In this document: in pieces, positions 54,180-63,386 of the stretch
Layout of the letters: each line of letters begins with the position of its first letter
Numbering within the stretch: the first letter of the stretch is position 1
Assembly: GCA_036961355.1 (NCBI GenBank)
Contig: JBALVL010000005.1
Coordinates: forward strand, 62,001-126,000
DNA length: 64,000 nt
Direction of reading: 5' to 3'
From: Motiliproteus sp036961355
GTDB taxonomy: Bacteria > Pseudomonadota > Gammaproteobacteria > Pseudomonadales > Balneatricaceae
The notes under the pieces: generated by a model
The model's input: the letters and a program-made list of their open reading frames with translations, nothing else
Told to the model about the DNA's origin: nothing
The model's database searches: none
Translations under genes and position numbers: made by a program

Positions 54180-54896
54180 TTAGCTTGCGCTATAGCCCTG
54201 TAGTAACCGTTGCCAATGCGGATCGTGGTTCTGATTGGGAAACAGTTTCTGCACCGAGCGTAACAGCCGTTTTAAGTTACCCTGCTGCCACGCTTGATCG
54301 GGCTGGCGTAGGCGGCAACGATCAAAGTCGATCAGGTATACCCGGTTATGGCTGTTTAGCAAAATATTGCGCACATTAAGATCAACATGGTCCAGCCCAA
54401 CCGCATGAAAACGGGCAATGGTCTTTCCAACCTCCTGCCAGGGAAAGTCGTGCAGATCAGATTCAAGCCGTTCAGCCATCGATTTGACATCGGCCAAGCG
54501 CTCGGTAATCAGATCGGCACGGTAGCTCAGCCCTTCGCGAATCACTTGCGCGGCCAGAGGGCGCGGCACCGGAAAGCCACGCTGGCGCAGATCTGTGGTC
54601 AAGGCGAACTCCTGGTACGCCCGGGTTTGCTTCAGGCCCGACCAGAGATAGCGATCTTCGCTCAGTTTGGCCACTAAACCGCCGCGTTTGTAATGCCGCC
54701 AGACTATATGCAACGGTTGAGTAGAAGACAGCCCATAGGATAAAAAGTAACTCTCACCCCGACCTGGGGCTGAGCTGATCGGTACGCCGCGGCTACGCCA
54801 CCAGTTGAGATCAAACCAAGATGGGGTAATATGCTCAACCAACTCCGGCGCCACTATCAATGTCGATTGGCCCTGCTCAACTATCTGGAAACTCAT
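54180..54896 (-). CDS. kdkA: 3-deoxy-D-manno-octulosonate (Kdo) kinase
   Basis: 238 residues, KdkA family. It phosphorylates the single Kdo of Kdo-lipid A in organisms with a monofunctional WaaA. Kinase motifs: GLDHVDLNVRNILLN (catalytic loop) and VYLIDFDRCR (metal Asp). FDLNWWRSRG and VWRHYKRGGLVAKLSEDRYLW are typical. ATG at 54896 behind AGG is preferred; longer forms overlap the divergent glycosyltransferase gene. The kinase implies a Haemophilus/Vibrio-type phosphorylated inner core. Confidence 0.92.
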   Translation of the reverse strand: MSFQIVEQGQSTLIVAPELVEHITPSWFDLNWWRSRGVPISSAPGRGESYFLSYGLSSTQPLHIVWRHYKRGGLVAKLSEDRYLWSGLKQTRAYQEFALTTDLRQRGFPVPRPLAAQVIREGLSYRADLITERLADVKSMAERLESDLHDFPWQEVGKTIARFHAVGLDHVDLNVRNILLNSHNRVYLIDFDRCRLRQPDQAWQQGNLKRLLRSVQKLFPNQNHDPHWQRLLQGYSAS

Positions 54897-54946
54897 TCGT
54901 GAACCTGTCCGGTACTGCTGATAATCAAGCGTTGAAGGTTTCGCCA

Positions 54947-56008
54947 TTGCTGGGACGTGTACCTGAGTCCATCTGCATTTTGCGCTTATCAGCGCTGGGC
55001 GACGTCTGTAACGCGGTGCCTGCTGTCCGTTCGTTGCAACGGCAATGGCCAGATTGTCGCATAACCTGGATAGTAGGCAAGACAGAAGCGTTACTACTGG
55101 ACGGATTAGAGGGTGTTGAGCTGCTGGTTTACGACAAAAAAACCGGCATCAAAGGGATCTGGGCACTACGCCGCCAACTAAAACAGCGCCGCTTCGACCT
55201 GCTGCTGCATATGCAAGCGGCCCTACGCGCTAGTCTGGTATCACTGGCAGTCAAAGCCGATATTCGGCTCGGCTTCGATAACGAGCGCGCCAAGGATAAT
55301 CAAACCCTGTTCAGCAATCGTCAGATCGGCACCAACCCACGCAGACATGTGCTCGACGGCTTTCTCGACTTTGCCCGCGCTTGCGGTGTCGATCCCGACA
55401 GCCACGCGCTGGAATGGCGGATGCCGATTGACCAGCAAGATCACGCCGCCATTATCAATTTAGTCGGCGAAGCACCTTATCTGGTCATCAGTCCCTGCTC
55501 CAGCCAACGGGTTCGTAATTTCCGAAACTGGTCGGTCGAAGGCTACGCTAAGGTGATCGATCATGCCTGGCAGCAATACGGGCTGCGTACCGTACTGACC
55601 GGTGGCAATACCGAACTGGAGCAACAGTACGGTCAACAGCTCGGACAGATCTGCCAGCAGCCTCCCATCAACCTGATCGCAAAAACCTCAATCAAGCAGC
55701 TGCTGGCGTTGATCGACAATGCCCGGCTGGTGATGGGGCCCGATTCCGGCCCGATGCATATGGCGACCGCCACTAACACCCCGGCGTTAGGACTTTACGC
55801 CAGTTCAAACCCAGACCGCACCGGCCCCTACCTGAGCCGTAAATGGGTTGTTAATGCCTACCCCGAGCAAGTTCGACAGGCATTCAACTGTGACGTTGAT
55901 GCTGTCAGCTGGGGAAAGCGAGTCCGCCAAGCCGATGTGATGGACGGCATCAGCGTCGAACAGGTCACAACCATGCTCGATCAGCTGCTACACGACAATC
56001 CGCTATGA
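54947..56008 (+). CDS. Glycosyltransferase family 9 (heptosyltransferase I-like)
   Basis: 353 residues. The domain starts RLSALGDVCNAVPAVRSLQ, with VISPCSSQRVRNFRNWS and the sugar-nucleotide site VMGPDSGPMHMATATNTPALGLYASSN. It probably adds heptose to the Kdo of the core. The TTG at 54947 is chosen because GAAGG precedes it by seven bases and the first residues then match the family; an ATG at 54860 would run into kdkA's own start region. Its stop overlaps waaA by four bases. Confidence 0.88.
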   Translation: MLGRVPESICILRLSALGDVCNAVPAVRSLQRQWPDCRITWIVGKTEALLLDGLEGVELLVYDKKTGIKGIWALRRQLKQRRFDLLLHMQAALRASLVSLAVKADIRLGFDNERAKDNQTLFSNRQIGTNPRRHVLDGFLDFARACGVDPDSHALEWRMPIDQQDHAAIINLVGEAPYLVISPCSSQRVRNFRNWSVEGYAKVIDHAWQQYGLRTVLTGGNTELEQQYGQQLGQICQQPPINLIAKTSIKQLLALIDNARLVMGPDSGPMHMATATNTPALGLYASSNPDRTGPYLSRKWVVNAYPEQVRQAFNCDVDAVSWGKRVRQADVMDGISVEQVTTMLDQLLHDNPL

Positions 56009-57327
56009 GCCAGTCCTCTATCGGTCAGCCAACCTTTTCTCCTCCCCCCAAACGCTACCAATGGCTGTTGCGACTGCTGGCACCGGCGCTATTGATCGCC
56101 GGTCGAAAACAAGACCCGCAACGCCAGTCAGAACGCCACGGCAACTACACCGGCGCGTTACCGCAACAACCGATCTGGCTCCATGCAGCCTCCTTCGGCG
56201 AGGCTAAAGCGGCCGGAGCCCTGATCGAGGCGATGCGGGCGCAAGGTTATCAAGGCGCTTGGTTGATCACGACAACGACCCGCACCGGCGGCGAAGCGAT
56301 CCAGCCGTTTCTACAACCCGGTGATCGTCATCTGTACGCACCGGTCGATCTGCAGGGTGTGGTCAAGCGCGCGGTGGCTCAAATCTGCCCCCGACTGCTG
56401 ATCGTAATGGAGGTCGAAATCTGGCCCAACCTGTGGGCCGAGTGCCAACAGCAAGGCGTACCGGTGGTGCTAGCCAATGCCCGACTGTCGGAATCCTCAT
56501 TGCGTAAATACCAAAAATTCCTGCCCCAACTTTGGCGTACCACCCTTCAAAGGGCAGAATTAATCCTGGCGCAGAGCGAAGCGATCGCAGCGCGCTTCCG
56601 GGGACTTGGCGTTAACGCCAACCGGTTATCCATCACCGGTAACCTCAAATACAGCCAACCGACCCCCGACGATATCGAAGCGCAGGGACAGACGTTAAGG
56701 TCGCAACTAGGATCAGCTCGACCCGTGTGGTTGGCGGCCAGCACTCACGACAGCGAAGAAGCAATCGCCATCGAATGCCACCGGCAACTATTACAGCAGC
56801 AGCCAGATCTGTTGCTTATACTGGTGCCTCGCCATCCGCAACGCTTTGATACCGTCGCCGAGCTATGCCAGCAATCAGGCCTAGACTGGCAAAGGCGCAG
56901 CCAGCAAAACGATCGGCACGTCAGCCCCGATAGTCAGATCTATCTGGCTGACACCCTGGGAGAACTGCTGGGCTTCTACGCTGCCAGCGACCTGTGCTGG
57001 GTCGCGGGTAGCTTTGTCGATGTCGGCGGCCACAATATTTTGGAGCCCGCCGCCTGCCGTTGTCCGATGGTAGTGGGGCCGGATATGCGTAACTTTACCG
57101 ATATTGTTGCCGAATTTGCTGAACATAGTGCGCTACTGCAGGTCAATACGCCGCAACAGCTTGAAAGTGAAATAGGTAAACTGCTGCTCGATACCGACCG
57201 ACAACGACAACAGGCACAGCAGGCACAGCGCTTATCACAACAACAACGTGGTACCGCAGAAAGGCAGGCTTCCGCGATACTGGCCTTAGTTCCATCGCTA
57301 CCAGCCAGTAATAAAGTGGCGCAATAG
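56005..57327 (+). CDS. waaA: Kdo transferase (lipid IVA 3-deoxy-D-manno-octulosonic acid transferase)
   Basis: 440 residues, GT30. An N-terminal membrane anchor (WLLRLLAPALLIAGR), LHAASFGEAKAAGALIEA (catalytic Glu in FGE), VVMEVEIWPNLWAECQQQGVPVVLANARLS, and the C-terminal CWVAGSFVDVGGHNILEPAACRCPMVVGP. The presence of kdkA suggests it is the one-Kdo type. ATGA overlap with the preceding gene; the C-terminus is Gln-rich (RQQAQQAQRLSQQQRG). Confidence 0.95.
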   Translation: MSQSSIGQPTFSPPPKRYQWLLRLLAPALLIAGRKQDPQRQSERHGNYTGALPQQPIWLHAASFGEAKAAGALIEAMRAQGYQGAWLITTTTRTGGEAIQPFLQPGDRHLYAPVDLQGVVKRAVAQICPRLLIVMEVEIWPNLWAECQQQGVPVVLANARLSESSLRKYQKFLPQLWRTTLQRAELILAQSEAIAARFRGLGVNANRLSITGNLKYSQPTPDDIEAQGQTLRSQLGSARPVWLAASTHDSEEAIAIECHRQLLQQQPDLLLILVPRHPQRFDTVAELCQQSGLDWQRRSQQNDRHVSPDSQIYLADTLGELLGFYAASDLCWVAGSFVDVGGHNILEPAACRCPMVVGPDMRNFTDIVAEFAEHSALLQVNTPQQLESEIGKLLLDTDRQRQQAQQAQRLSQQQRGTAERQASAILALVPSLPASNKVAQ

Positions 57328-57441
57328 AACGATCGACAGACAGGTAACAGACCAAGAAAGCTGTGCTAAAATAGACACTTATTCTATTGGGCAAGACCGT
57401 TAACATGCGGCCCTGCGATTAACCAAGAGAGATTTAACAGG

Positions 57442-57549
57442 GTGTATGCCCTTGGAGTCTGGGGCGGTTCAGCTGGTCGCCCACACGATACAGGCGCCCC
57501 AATCGTCAAAAACGGTTCGGTCATTGCGGTAGTTAGCGAGAACGGATGA
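57442..57549 (+). CDS. Possible 35-residue open frame, unassigned
   Basis: GTG-started frame VYALGVWGGSAGRPHDTGAP and following IVKNGSVIAVVSENG. Its stop overlaps the ATG of the next small frame (ATGA), a coupling pattern seen in real genes. No domain recognised; it may be chance or the rest of a lost gene in the 343-base gap after waaA. Weak ribosome site (GAGAG). Confidence 0.25.
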   Translation: MYALGVWGGSAGRPHDTGAPIVKNGSVIAVVSENG

Positions 57550-57686
57550 GCCGTGTCAAAGTCGATACGCAGCAGGCCAATCTTAACGGCCTGCAAGTCG
57601 GTGGCTTCTGGATTGAATTCAGCCCCTACAAGCCTGATCAACGAACAATAGTACTCAGAGAGCGACACCATGAATGTAAATACTGA
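57546..57686 (+). CDS. Possible 46-residue open frame overlapping the DUF6165 start
   Basis: Starts MSRVKVDTQQANLNGLQVGG, continues FWIEFSPYKPDQRTIVL and ends over the first codons of the DUF6165 gene (start 57670). Composition looks protein-like, but no family is recognised. Could be a small protein translated with the next gene or a gene fragment. Confidence 0.3.
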   Translation: MSRVKVDTQQANLNGLQVGGFWIEFSPYKPDQRTIVLRERHHECKY

Positions 57687-58059
57687 GATCTCGATTGGCG
57701 AATTTTTCGACAAGCTAACCATCCTGGAAATTAAGCAGGAGCGGATCAGTGACCCGGCCAAACTGGCCAACGTCAACCACGAGCTGGAAGTACTAAACAA
57801 AATCCTAGCTGGGCTGACCTTCGACCGTGAACAGGTTGCAGCCGAAGTAGCCTCTTTAAAGAGCATCAACGAAGAGCTATGGGTGATCGAAGACGATATC
57901 CGCGAGAAGGAATCCGCCAAAGAGTTCGACCAGAAATTTATTGAAATCGCACGTGCTGTTTACTACACCAACGACAAACGTTGCGATGTAAAACGCGATA
58001 TCAACATCAAGCTGGGATCTGATTTCATCGAAGAGAAGTCTTACGAAGACTACACCTAG
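57670..58059 (+). CDS. DUF6165 family protein
   Basis: 129 residues beginning MNVNTEISIGEFFDKLTILE, with EIKQERISDPAKLANVNHELE and a helical middle likely to form a coiled coil, ending KRDINIKLGSDFIEEKSYED. This family recurs in polysaccharide and lipooligosaccharide gene clusters without a known role. Here it follows waaA by 343 bases and precedes an AT-rich transferase gene. The downstream sequence holds an inverted repeat. Confidence 0.8.
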   Translation: MNVNTEISIGEFFDKLTILEIKQERISDPAKLANVNHELEVLNKILAGLTFDREQVAAEVASLKSINEELWVIEDDIREKESAKEFDQKFIEIARAVYYTNDKRCDVKRDINIKLGSDFIEEKSYEDYT

Positions 58060-58086
58060 CAGGTTGTTGAAAACTGAGGGGCTGAT

Positions 58087-58172
58087 TAGCGAGTTAGTGT
58101 TCGAGTCACATAGGTATACTGAAAATAAGTCAGAGTGAATTAAGACATATTTTTAGCGCCACTAATTCGCTA
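58087..58172. repeat. Inverted repeat at the edge of the AT-rich segment
   Basis: TAGCGAGTTAGTG (58087-58099) and CACTAATTCGCTA (58160-58172) are complementary at 12 of 13 positions, 60 bases apart. They lie just where base composition drops. Could be a hairpin terminator region, a small mobile remnant or a recombination scar. Confidence 0.4.
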
Positions 58173-58283
58173 TCGTCAGTGTGGTATTTACTAACAGGGT
58201 TTATAACCTATCATCACTATGAGCAATAACATGGTGAGGTATCTGGCTTAGCTTCCCTAGTTTCATTACGGCTGAAAGAGATT

Positions 58284-59459
58284 ATGAGTAATTTGGTTGA
58301 AGTTATATCAGCAACCCTTGTTGCCGAAATAACCCGCATTGCATATTACTTAACAAAACCATTTATCAAAAAAAGAATTTGGTTGCTTTGTGAAACAGAA
58401 ACTCAAGCTCAAGAGAATGGCTATGAACTTTATCTTTGGCTAAAAAACCATGCCGGCGCTATCGATGCGTATTACGTAATAGACAAAAACTCTCCCTCTA
58501 TCGGGAAATTTGATACACGTGAAGAATGGTTAGCATTAGGCTCATTCAAGCAGCTATTTTATATGTACCACGCAGAGGCTATCATTTCGACACATGGCCT
58601 ATGGATGTTGCCAAACGAGTTAGGAATCCTGAAAAAACTCACCTTAAAAACACTTCAAGCTAAACGTGTTATGTTAGGCCACGGTATCGGTTTCCTAAAA
58701 AACGGAAAAGACTTCTACCATAAATCAGTATTTTCACTTAATGATCTTTTTGTAGCCGCGTCGCCAAAAGAGAAAGATATTTTCGTTAATGAATACGATT
58801 ACCACGATGATGAAGTGGCCATAACAGGTTACCCACGTTTCGACATTATGACTGATCTCAGCGAAAAGTCACAATGGCAAAACTTAATTGTGTACATGCC
58901 TACATTTAGAGATAAAGAACAACATTTAGGCGCTGGTTTTAAAGAAACTGATTTATATAAAAACACTCAGTCTATGCTATGTAGCGAAAGTATAAAAAAC
59001 AGCTTAGAGAAAAATAATGCTCATATAGCAATATATCTTCATCAAAATATCCAACATTATTCCCAGTATTTTGATGAATACTCTTCCGATAGAATCCATG
59101 TTATCAGGCAGGGAGAGTTTACGGTCACACAGCTTCTTAGAATGGGGAAATTACTTATAACCGATTATTCAAGCGTCGTTTTCGACTTCGTTTATATGAA
59201 AAAACCGTTCATATCCTATCAGTTTGATTATGACAAATTTATTGAGGCAAGAAAACATAAAGCATTCATCGATATTAAAACCGACTTGCCTGGTTACGTA
59301 GTGAATGGTATAAACGAGCTAGAGGACACAATTGAAACTGTATTTTCAAATTGTTTTTCTTTGCAGCCTGAACATCAGAAAAAAATGGAAAAATATTTTA
59401 GCTTTCAAGATCAAGACAATTGTCAAAGAGTATTCCAAGCCATTACCACGAGACTATAG
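58284..59459 (+). CDS. CDP-glycerol glycerophosphotransferase-like (TagB/TagF family) protein
   Basis: 391 residues. Typical features: KRVMLGHGIGFLKNGKDFYH, VYMPTFRDKEQH, IAIYLHQNIQHYSQYF and LLITDYSSVVFDFVYMKKPFISYQFDYDKF (the catalytic C-terminal motif, in part). Such enzymes transfer glycerol phosphate or related alcohol phosphates from a CDP donor to a surface glycan. Clearly AT-rich compared with waaA, and its codon use differs. It may decorate the lipooligosaccharide. Acceptor and donor unknown. Confidence 0.88.
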   Translation: MSNLVEVISATLVAEITRIAYYLTKPFIKKRIWLLCETETQAQENGYELYLWLKNHAGAIDAYYVIDKNSPSIGKFDTREEWLALGSFKQLFYMYHAEAIISTHGLWMLPNELGILKKLTLKTLQAKRVMLGHGIGFLKNGKDFYHKSVFSLNDLFVAASPKEKDIFVNEYDYHDDEVAITGYPRFDIMTDLSEKSQWQNLIVYMPTFRDKEQHLGAGFKETDLYKNTQSMLCSESIKNSLEKNNAHIAIYLHQNIQHYSQYFDEYSSDRIHVIRQGEFTVTQLLRMGKLLITDYSSVVFDFVYMKKPFISYQFDYDKFIEARKHKAFIDIKTDLPGYVVNGINELEDTIETVFSNCFSLQPEHQKKMEKYFSFQDQDNCQRVFQAITTRL

Positions 59460-59566
59460 ATAAACTTATTTAAAACCTAGCGATAGCGCAGCTTGAACAT
59501 TATAAATTAAAACAATTACTCTGCTATTAACAGCATAAGATCTCTATAAAATTAATAATTTACTAA

Positions 59567-60319
59567 TTAAAAATTAGTCGATTTATTACACACTTTACTA
59601 TTTAAAAAGCATTCAAGATCACTCGGTATACCAAGGCCATACATACCATCAGCCTCTTGCCCTATATTATAAACACCAACTTTAGCACCACCTTGAGCCA
59701 TGAATGTATAGACAGGAGCCACATAGAACTCACCATTACTACGAATATTTTTATCAATCATATGGTCGGCATAACGACAAAAGTCTGTACCTTTTGAAAA
59801 GTTATAAACACCCACTGTTGCCTCATCTGAGATCACTACTTTTTCAACAACTTCACTGACTAATCCATAGCTATTAACTTTTGCGTAAGACCATTTTGGG
59901 TCATTGGCTTTCATGGTAAGCATTGAACCGTCGAGATTTCGAGAGACCATATCATTTAAATATGTATTTATATCAGCATCTATCCACTGATCAGAATTCG
60001 CTATCATTAAAGGCGTGTCATTCTCTATATATCCCCTCGCTTTCAGTACAGTAATTGCTGCTCCCTCAGTAATCCCATCAATACCAATTATTTCAAAATT
60101 TTCACACGATTTTTCAAAAATATTTTTTAAATTATATTTTTCCACATGTTCATTTTGACATATAAATATAAAGCGATGTTCACATTGTGGTTTAAGGTTA
60201 TTAATAACAACCTCAATCATGTGCTTACCATTAACATCAATCAAAGGCTTTGGAAGCTGGAAACCGGCTTGAGAGAAACGACTACCTTTACCAGCCATAG
60301 GCACTACGATGTTTAGCAT
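59567..60319 (-). CDS. Nucleotidyltransferase (sugar/alcohol-phosphate NTP transferase)
   Basis: 250 residues. The Rossmann-like NTP-transferase motif PMAGKGSRFSQAGFQLPKPLIDV (in part) and the metal Asp in MIANSDQWIDADIN are intact, so it should be active, activating a phosphorylated sugar or alcohol as a nucleotide derivative. FYVAPVYTFMAQGGAKVGVY closes the domain. AT-rich gene, divergent from nothing close, on the opposite strand to the TagB-like gene. The substrate is unknown; supply of a donor for the TagB-like enzyme is plausible. Confidence 0.85.
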   Translation of the reverse strand: MLNIVVPMAGKGSRFSQAGFQLPKPLIDVNGKHMIEVVINNLKPQCEHRFIFICQNEHVEKYNLKNIFEKSCENFEIIGIDGITEGAAITVLKARGYIENDTPLMIANSDQWIDADINTYLNDMVSRNLDGSMLTMKANDPKWSYAKVNSYGLVSEVVEKVVISDEATVGVYNFSKGTDFCRYADHMIDKNIRSNGEFYVAPVYTFMAQGGAKVGVYNIGQEADGMYGLGIPSDLECFLNSKVCNKSTNF

Positions 60320-60494
60320 TATTTTTACCTTTTAGCGTATTCGTAATACAAAGCTAATTTTCTTAGCCTCTTAGATCTGGAAAATTATATTAATAACTCC
60401 ATGACCAGATTAATAGTAGTACTTTGTAAAAAATATTTACAATTAGTGGCGTGAAACACGTGTGCTTATATAATTTGTGAAACCTAAAAACCCT

Positions 60495-61592
60495 TTATTG
60501 TTCCTGAATTTTTACCCTATTTAGGTAAATATTCATTTTAGACATTTTATGTTTCTTATTCCAATGAAATACACACGACCCCAGAAAACAGCCCTCATCC
60601 AAAGTCAACTCAAACTCTACAACACTGTTGCGATCACTTGTTACTAGAGTTTTTTTAGTAACAAAGTCTAAACTCTCATTGTTAACGAAAAAACTGTTAA
60701 TATACTGTACGGCATCCTCACTACCGTACATATTTCCTCCTGGTTGAACCAACCTAAAGTCATCACTAATAAAACTTTTAACCATATCAATGTTTTTAGC
60801 ACTAAATGCCGCTACATAATCTTTGGTCAATTTAGTAAGTAATTGTATAGAATGTTTTTTCTCAGCAACTATACTCTCTTCAAAATTTTCTAATGAATGC
60901 TCGTCATTTATATGGTAGTAGCGGCTTTTATCAATCGGCAAGGCTTTTACCTTTCCTCCGCTTAATATTATTTCATTGAGAGTTGGTGCAATAAAAAACA
61001 AATTGTTAACTTTGACATCTTTACGAATCATTGACTGGGCAGCATCAAAAAATGACTTAGCAGTTTTAAAGTAAAAAAGACCAGCAATGGCATTTTTACT
61101 AATTGGCATCTTCTCCGCTGCTTGTGTTACCAGTTGATCGTCACCTACCTTAACGTAAGACCATTTCGGATGAATGGCCTCAAAAGTCAGCACCCCTGCA
61201 TCGACCTTACTCTCTATAAAGTTATTTATGAATGAGGTAAGTTCGAAATCCAACACCTGTTCAAAACTAGAAATAATTAATGGCGCTTCAAGGTTTATAT
61301 GTTCAATAGCAAGAAGAGCCGAACATGCAGCGCCCTGCGTTTTACTATTAATATTACAAAGAGAAATATCTTCTCCCAACAAAGGGAGTACTTTATTTAG
61401 TCTGAATTTTTCAGATTCATTTTTTGGGAGAGCAATAACGATATTTTTACTAAACTCAAGATCTATAAAAGGTTTAGCAGCCCTTTCTACTAATAGTGAC
61501 CCGCCTACATCGCTTAATATTTTCGGAAAAGTATTTATCGCGCTAGTTTGAAATGTATTTTTACCCGCCAAGGGGATTAAGATATTAATCAT
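60495..61592 (-). CDS. Degenerate nucleotidyltransferase domain fused to an NTF2-like domain
   Basis: 365 residues. About 1-235 align with the neighbouring nucleotidyltransferase (IPLAGKNTFQTSAINTFPKILSDVGG; ILSGGKVKAL), but the nucleotide motif GKGSRF has become GKNTF and the metal Asp of ANSDQ is replaced (SSFEQ), so it is probably inactive. About 245-360 look like a SnoaL/NTF2-type domain (YVAAFSAKNIDMVKSFISDDFRLVQPGGNMYGSEDA, in part). ATG at 61592 is inside the end of the HAD gene, overlapping by eight bases. AT-rich. Possibly a binding or regulatory partner of the active enzyme. Confidence 0.8.
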   Translation of the reverse strand: MINILIPLAGKNTFQTSAINTFPKILSDVGGSLLVERAAKPFIDLEFSKNIVIALPKNESEKFRLNKVLPLLGEDISLCNINSKTQGAACSALLAIEHINLEAPLIISSFEQVLDFELTSFINNFIESKVDAGVLTFEAIHPKWSYVKVGDDQLVTQAAEKMPISKNAIAGLFYFKTAKSFFDAAQSMIRKDVKVNNLFFIAPTLNEIILSGGKVKALPIDKSRYYHINDEHSLENFEESIVAEKKHSIQLLTKLTKDYVAAFSAKNIDMVKSFISDDFRLVQPGGNMYGSEDAVQYINSFFVNNESLDFVTKKTLVTSDRNSVVEFELTLDEGCFLGSCVFHWNKKHKMSKMNIYLNRVKIQEQ

Positions 61593-62220
61593 TGTTTTCA
61601 ACCCCATGGATAAACTCTCTAATATTGTCGTAAGTTACATCATGTACTGTTTCTACTTGCAGCACATGTGCGCCTGACGCACGCGCTGCTTTTAATCCAA
61701 TCTCATTATCTTCAACAATAATACACTCTTCTGGTTTTAGCCCTAACTGCTTAATTGCTAGATTATAAATCTCTGGGTCAGGCTTGCCTTTACTCACATC
61801 CTGATTTGAAAGATATAAGTCTAAGTATTCCATTAAAGTTGATTTTTCCATCATCACTTTAACAGTGTTACGAATAGAATTAGAGGCAACAGCTAATTTG
61901 TATCCATTTTCTCTTAATTTTGAAAGCGCATACTGATGATGAAAGACTGGTTTACACAGCTGGTGTGTTATATCCATTGTATACTGTTGTTTCATTTCAT
62001 TAATAAAGCCATGAAGCTTTTTAGGCAACACGTGCGTTTTCGACAATAATTTAAGTTTCTGTGCTGTCGATAAGCCGTCAAAGGTACCTAAATGATCGTG
62101 CCGGGTGATCTCTAAGCCAAAAATAGCTAAAGACTTATTTAGCGCATCATAATGCCAATCTTTTGCATCAATGAGCACACCGTCCATATCAAAAATAACT
62201 GCTTTAACTTTGTTACTCAC
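61585..62220 (-). CDS. HAD family phosphatase (beta-phosphoglucomutase-like)
   Basis: 211 residues. Motif I FDMDGVLIDAKDWHYDALN, motif II VASNS, motif III Lys in SKGKPDPEIYNLA and motif IV VEDNEIGLKAARASGA. GTG at 62220 with AAGGAG seven bases upstream is chosen over frames open to 62298. Likely dephosphorylates or isomerises a sugar phosphate feeding the nucleotidyltransferase. Translationally coupled to the next gene. Confidence 0.9.
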   Translation of the reverse strand: MSNKVKAVIFDMDGVLIDAKDWHYDALNKSLAIFGLEITRHDHLGTFDGLSTAQKLKLLSKTHVLPKKLHGFINEMKQQYTMDITHQLCKPVFHHQYALSKLRENGYKLAVASNSIRNTVKVMMEKSTLMEYLDLYLSNQDVSKGKPDPEIYNLAIKQLGLKPEECIIVEDNEIGLKAARASGAHVLQVETVHDVTYDNIREFIHGVENND

Positions 62221-62375
62221 AAACTTACTCCTTAGCACCGGAAGGGTTATCATCACATTGATGCTATTCGTAGTGCCCCTTGCACACTTTATATACAAAT
62301 CACTAGACGTATTATCTCAATGGCGGGCTTGGCTATTCGTCAACATCTTAGGTAAGTTTGAATACCCTTTATCAA

Positions 62376-63386
62376 TTAGCTAGCACCTCGACCCAATACA
62401 TTCAGGCAGGCCTCCTGTACAGCATCGACTGACGGTGGCCAGTCCGGATCGGGAATGGCGATATCGTGGATATCGTAGCGCGGCCAATAGCGAAACGGAT
62501 CACGGAAGAAAATTCCCACTGTCGGAGTCTCTGCCGCAATTGCTAGATGGCGAATACCTGTATCATTGGAAACAACCAACTCAGCTCCCTTGATCACCTT
62601 GGTAGTATCTTCAATGTTATCAGCAATGATTGAACCGACATTCTCAAGATCTTGTAACGGTTCAAGAATCGGATCTGCCTTTTCCCACTCCTGAATGCCT
62701 TCCAAAACCAAATGTTCGTGGTTGGGATACCGTTCGGAAAGATCTCGCATTAACTCGGAAAAATGCGCTGAAGGCCAGCATTTGTCCAGCGATGATGCAC
62801 CCGGGAAATAGATCAGATAAGGCTTATCACGCTTTAATGCCTCACCTGGGAGATTAAATTGATGTGGATACGCCGTCTTGATACCCAACACATTGAGCAT
62901 CATTAGCATATCACTGAGTTCAAAATTCAGATCAGACCGTGGAGTCGCCACATCATAGACTAAGCGTGCTTGGATCGAATTATAGGGGAAGCCTATCTTA
63001 AGTTTGGCCTTGTTAAGCAAGCAGGTCTTCATCGAGCGATTGGTTACCGCTAAATCAAAAATGATATCTTGCTCACCTAACTCTTTGAATTGCTGTATTT
63101 TCTGGCGAACCGTCAGCTCTTTGTTGCTCCTGGCAGCCACAATATGTACTCGATCTATCAGGTCTTCCGGCATACCCCGTGTGTAATTACTGACGGCACT
63201 GAGCGTTATTATTGCGTTTGGAAAAGCCTTTCTAAGCTCGATTAGAAAAGGTCGGGTTAATAACAGATCACCAAGAGCAGCATGCCGGATTACCGCGATT
63301 TTACGAACGCTCTCCGGTTCCATTGATGCCGCCATACGATGGCCTTTTTTGGACGCCCAAGCCCCTCGACCAAACCATAATTTCAT
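62376..63386 (-). CDS. Glycosyltransferase family 9 (heptosyltransferase-like)
   Basis: 336 residues. AVIRHAALGDLLLTRPFLIELRKAFP, LIYFPGASSLDKCWPSAHFSELM and the donor site LVVSNDTGIRHLAIAAETPTVGIFF. Probably a heptose or other core sugar transferase; its start MKLWFGRGAWASKKGH carries a short extra basic stretch. ATG at 63386 follows AGGGG. Composition returns toward that of the core genome. Divergent from msbA. Confidence 0.9.
   Translation of the reverse strand: MKLWFGRGAWASKKGHRMAASMEPESVRKIAVIRHAALGDLLLTRPFLIELRKAFPNAIITLSAVSNYTRGMPEDLIDRVHIVAARSNKELTVRQKIQQFKELGEQDIIFDLAVTNRSMKTCLLNKAKLKIGFPYNSIQARLVYDVATPRSDLNFELSDMLMMLNVLGIKTAYPHQFNLPGEALKRDKPYLIYFPGASSLDKCWPSAHFSELMRDLSERYPNHEHLVLEGIQEWEKADPILEPLQDLENVGSIIADNIEDTTKVIKGAELVVSNDTGIRHLAIAAETPTVGIFFRDPFRYWPRYDIHDIAIPDPDWPPSVDAVQEACLNVLGRGAS

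Noticed and set aside
54860..54946. ATG at 54860 as start of the GT9 gene
   Set aside because: It gives 29 residues without family similarity, overlaps the kdkA start, and lacks a ribosome site, whereas TTG at 54947 has GAAGG well placed.
57384..57920. 178-codon minus-strand frame across the waaA-DUF6165 gap
   Set aside because: Ser-rich low-quality composition; its first half is antisense to DUF6165, which has clear family features. No domain recognised.
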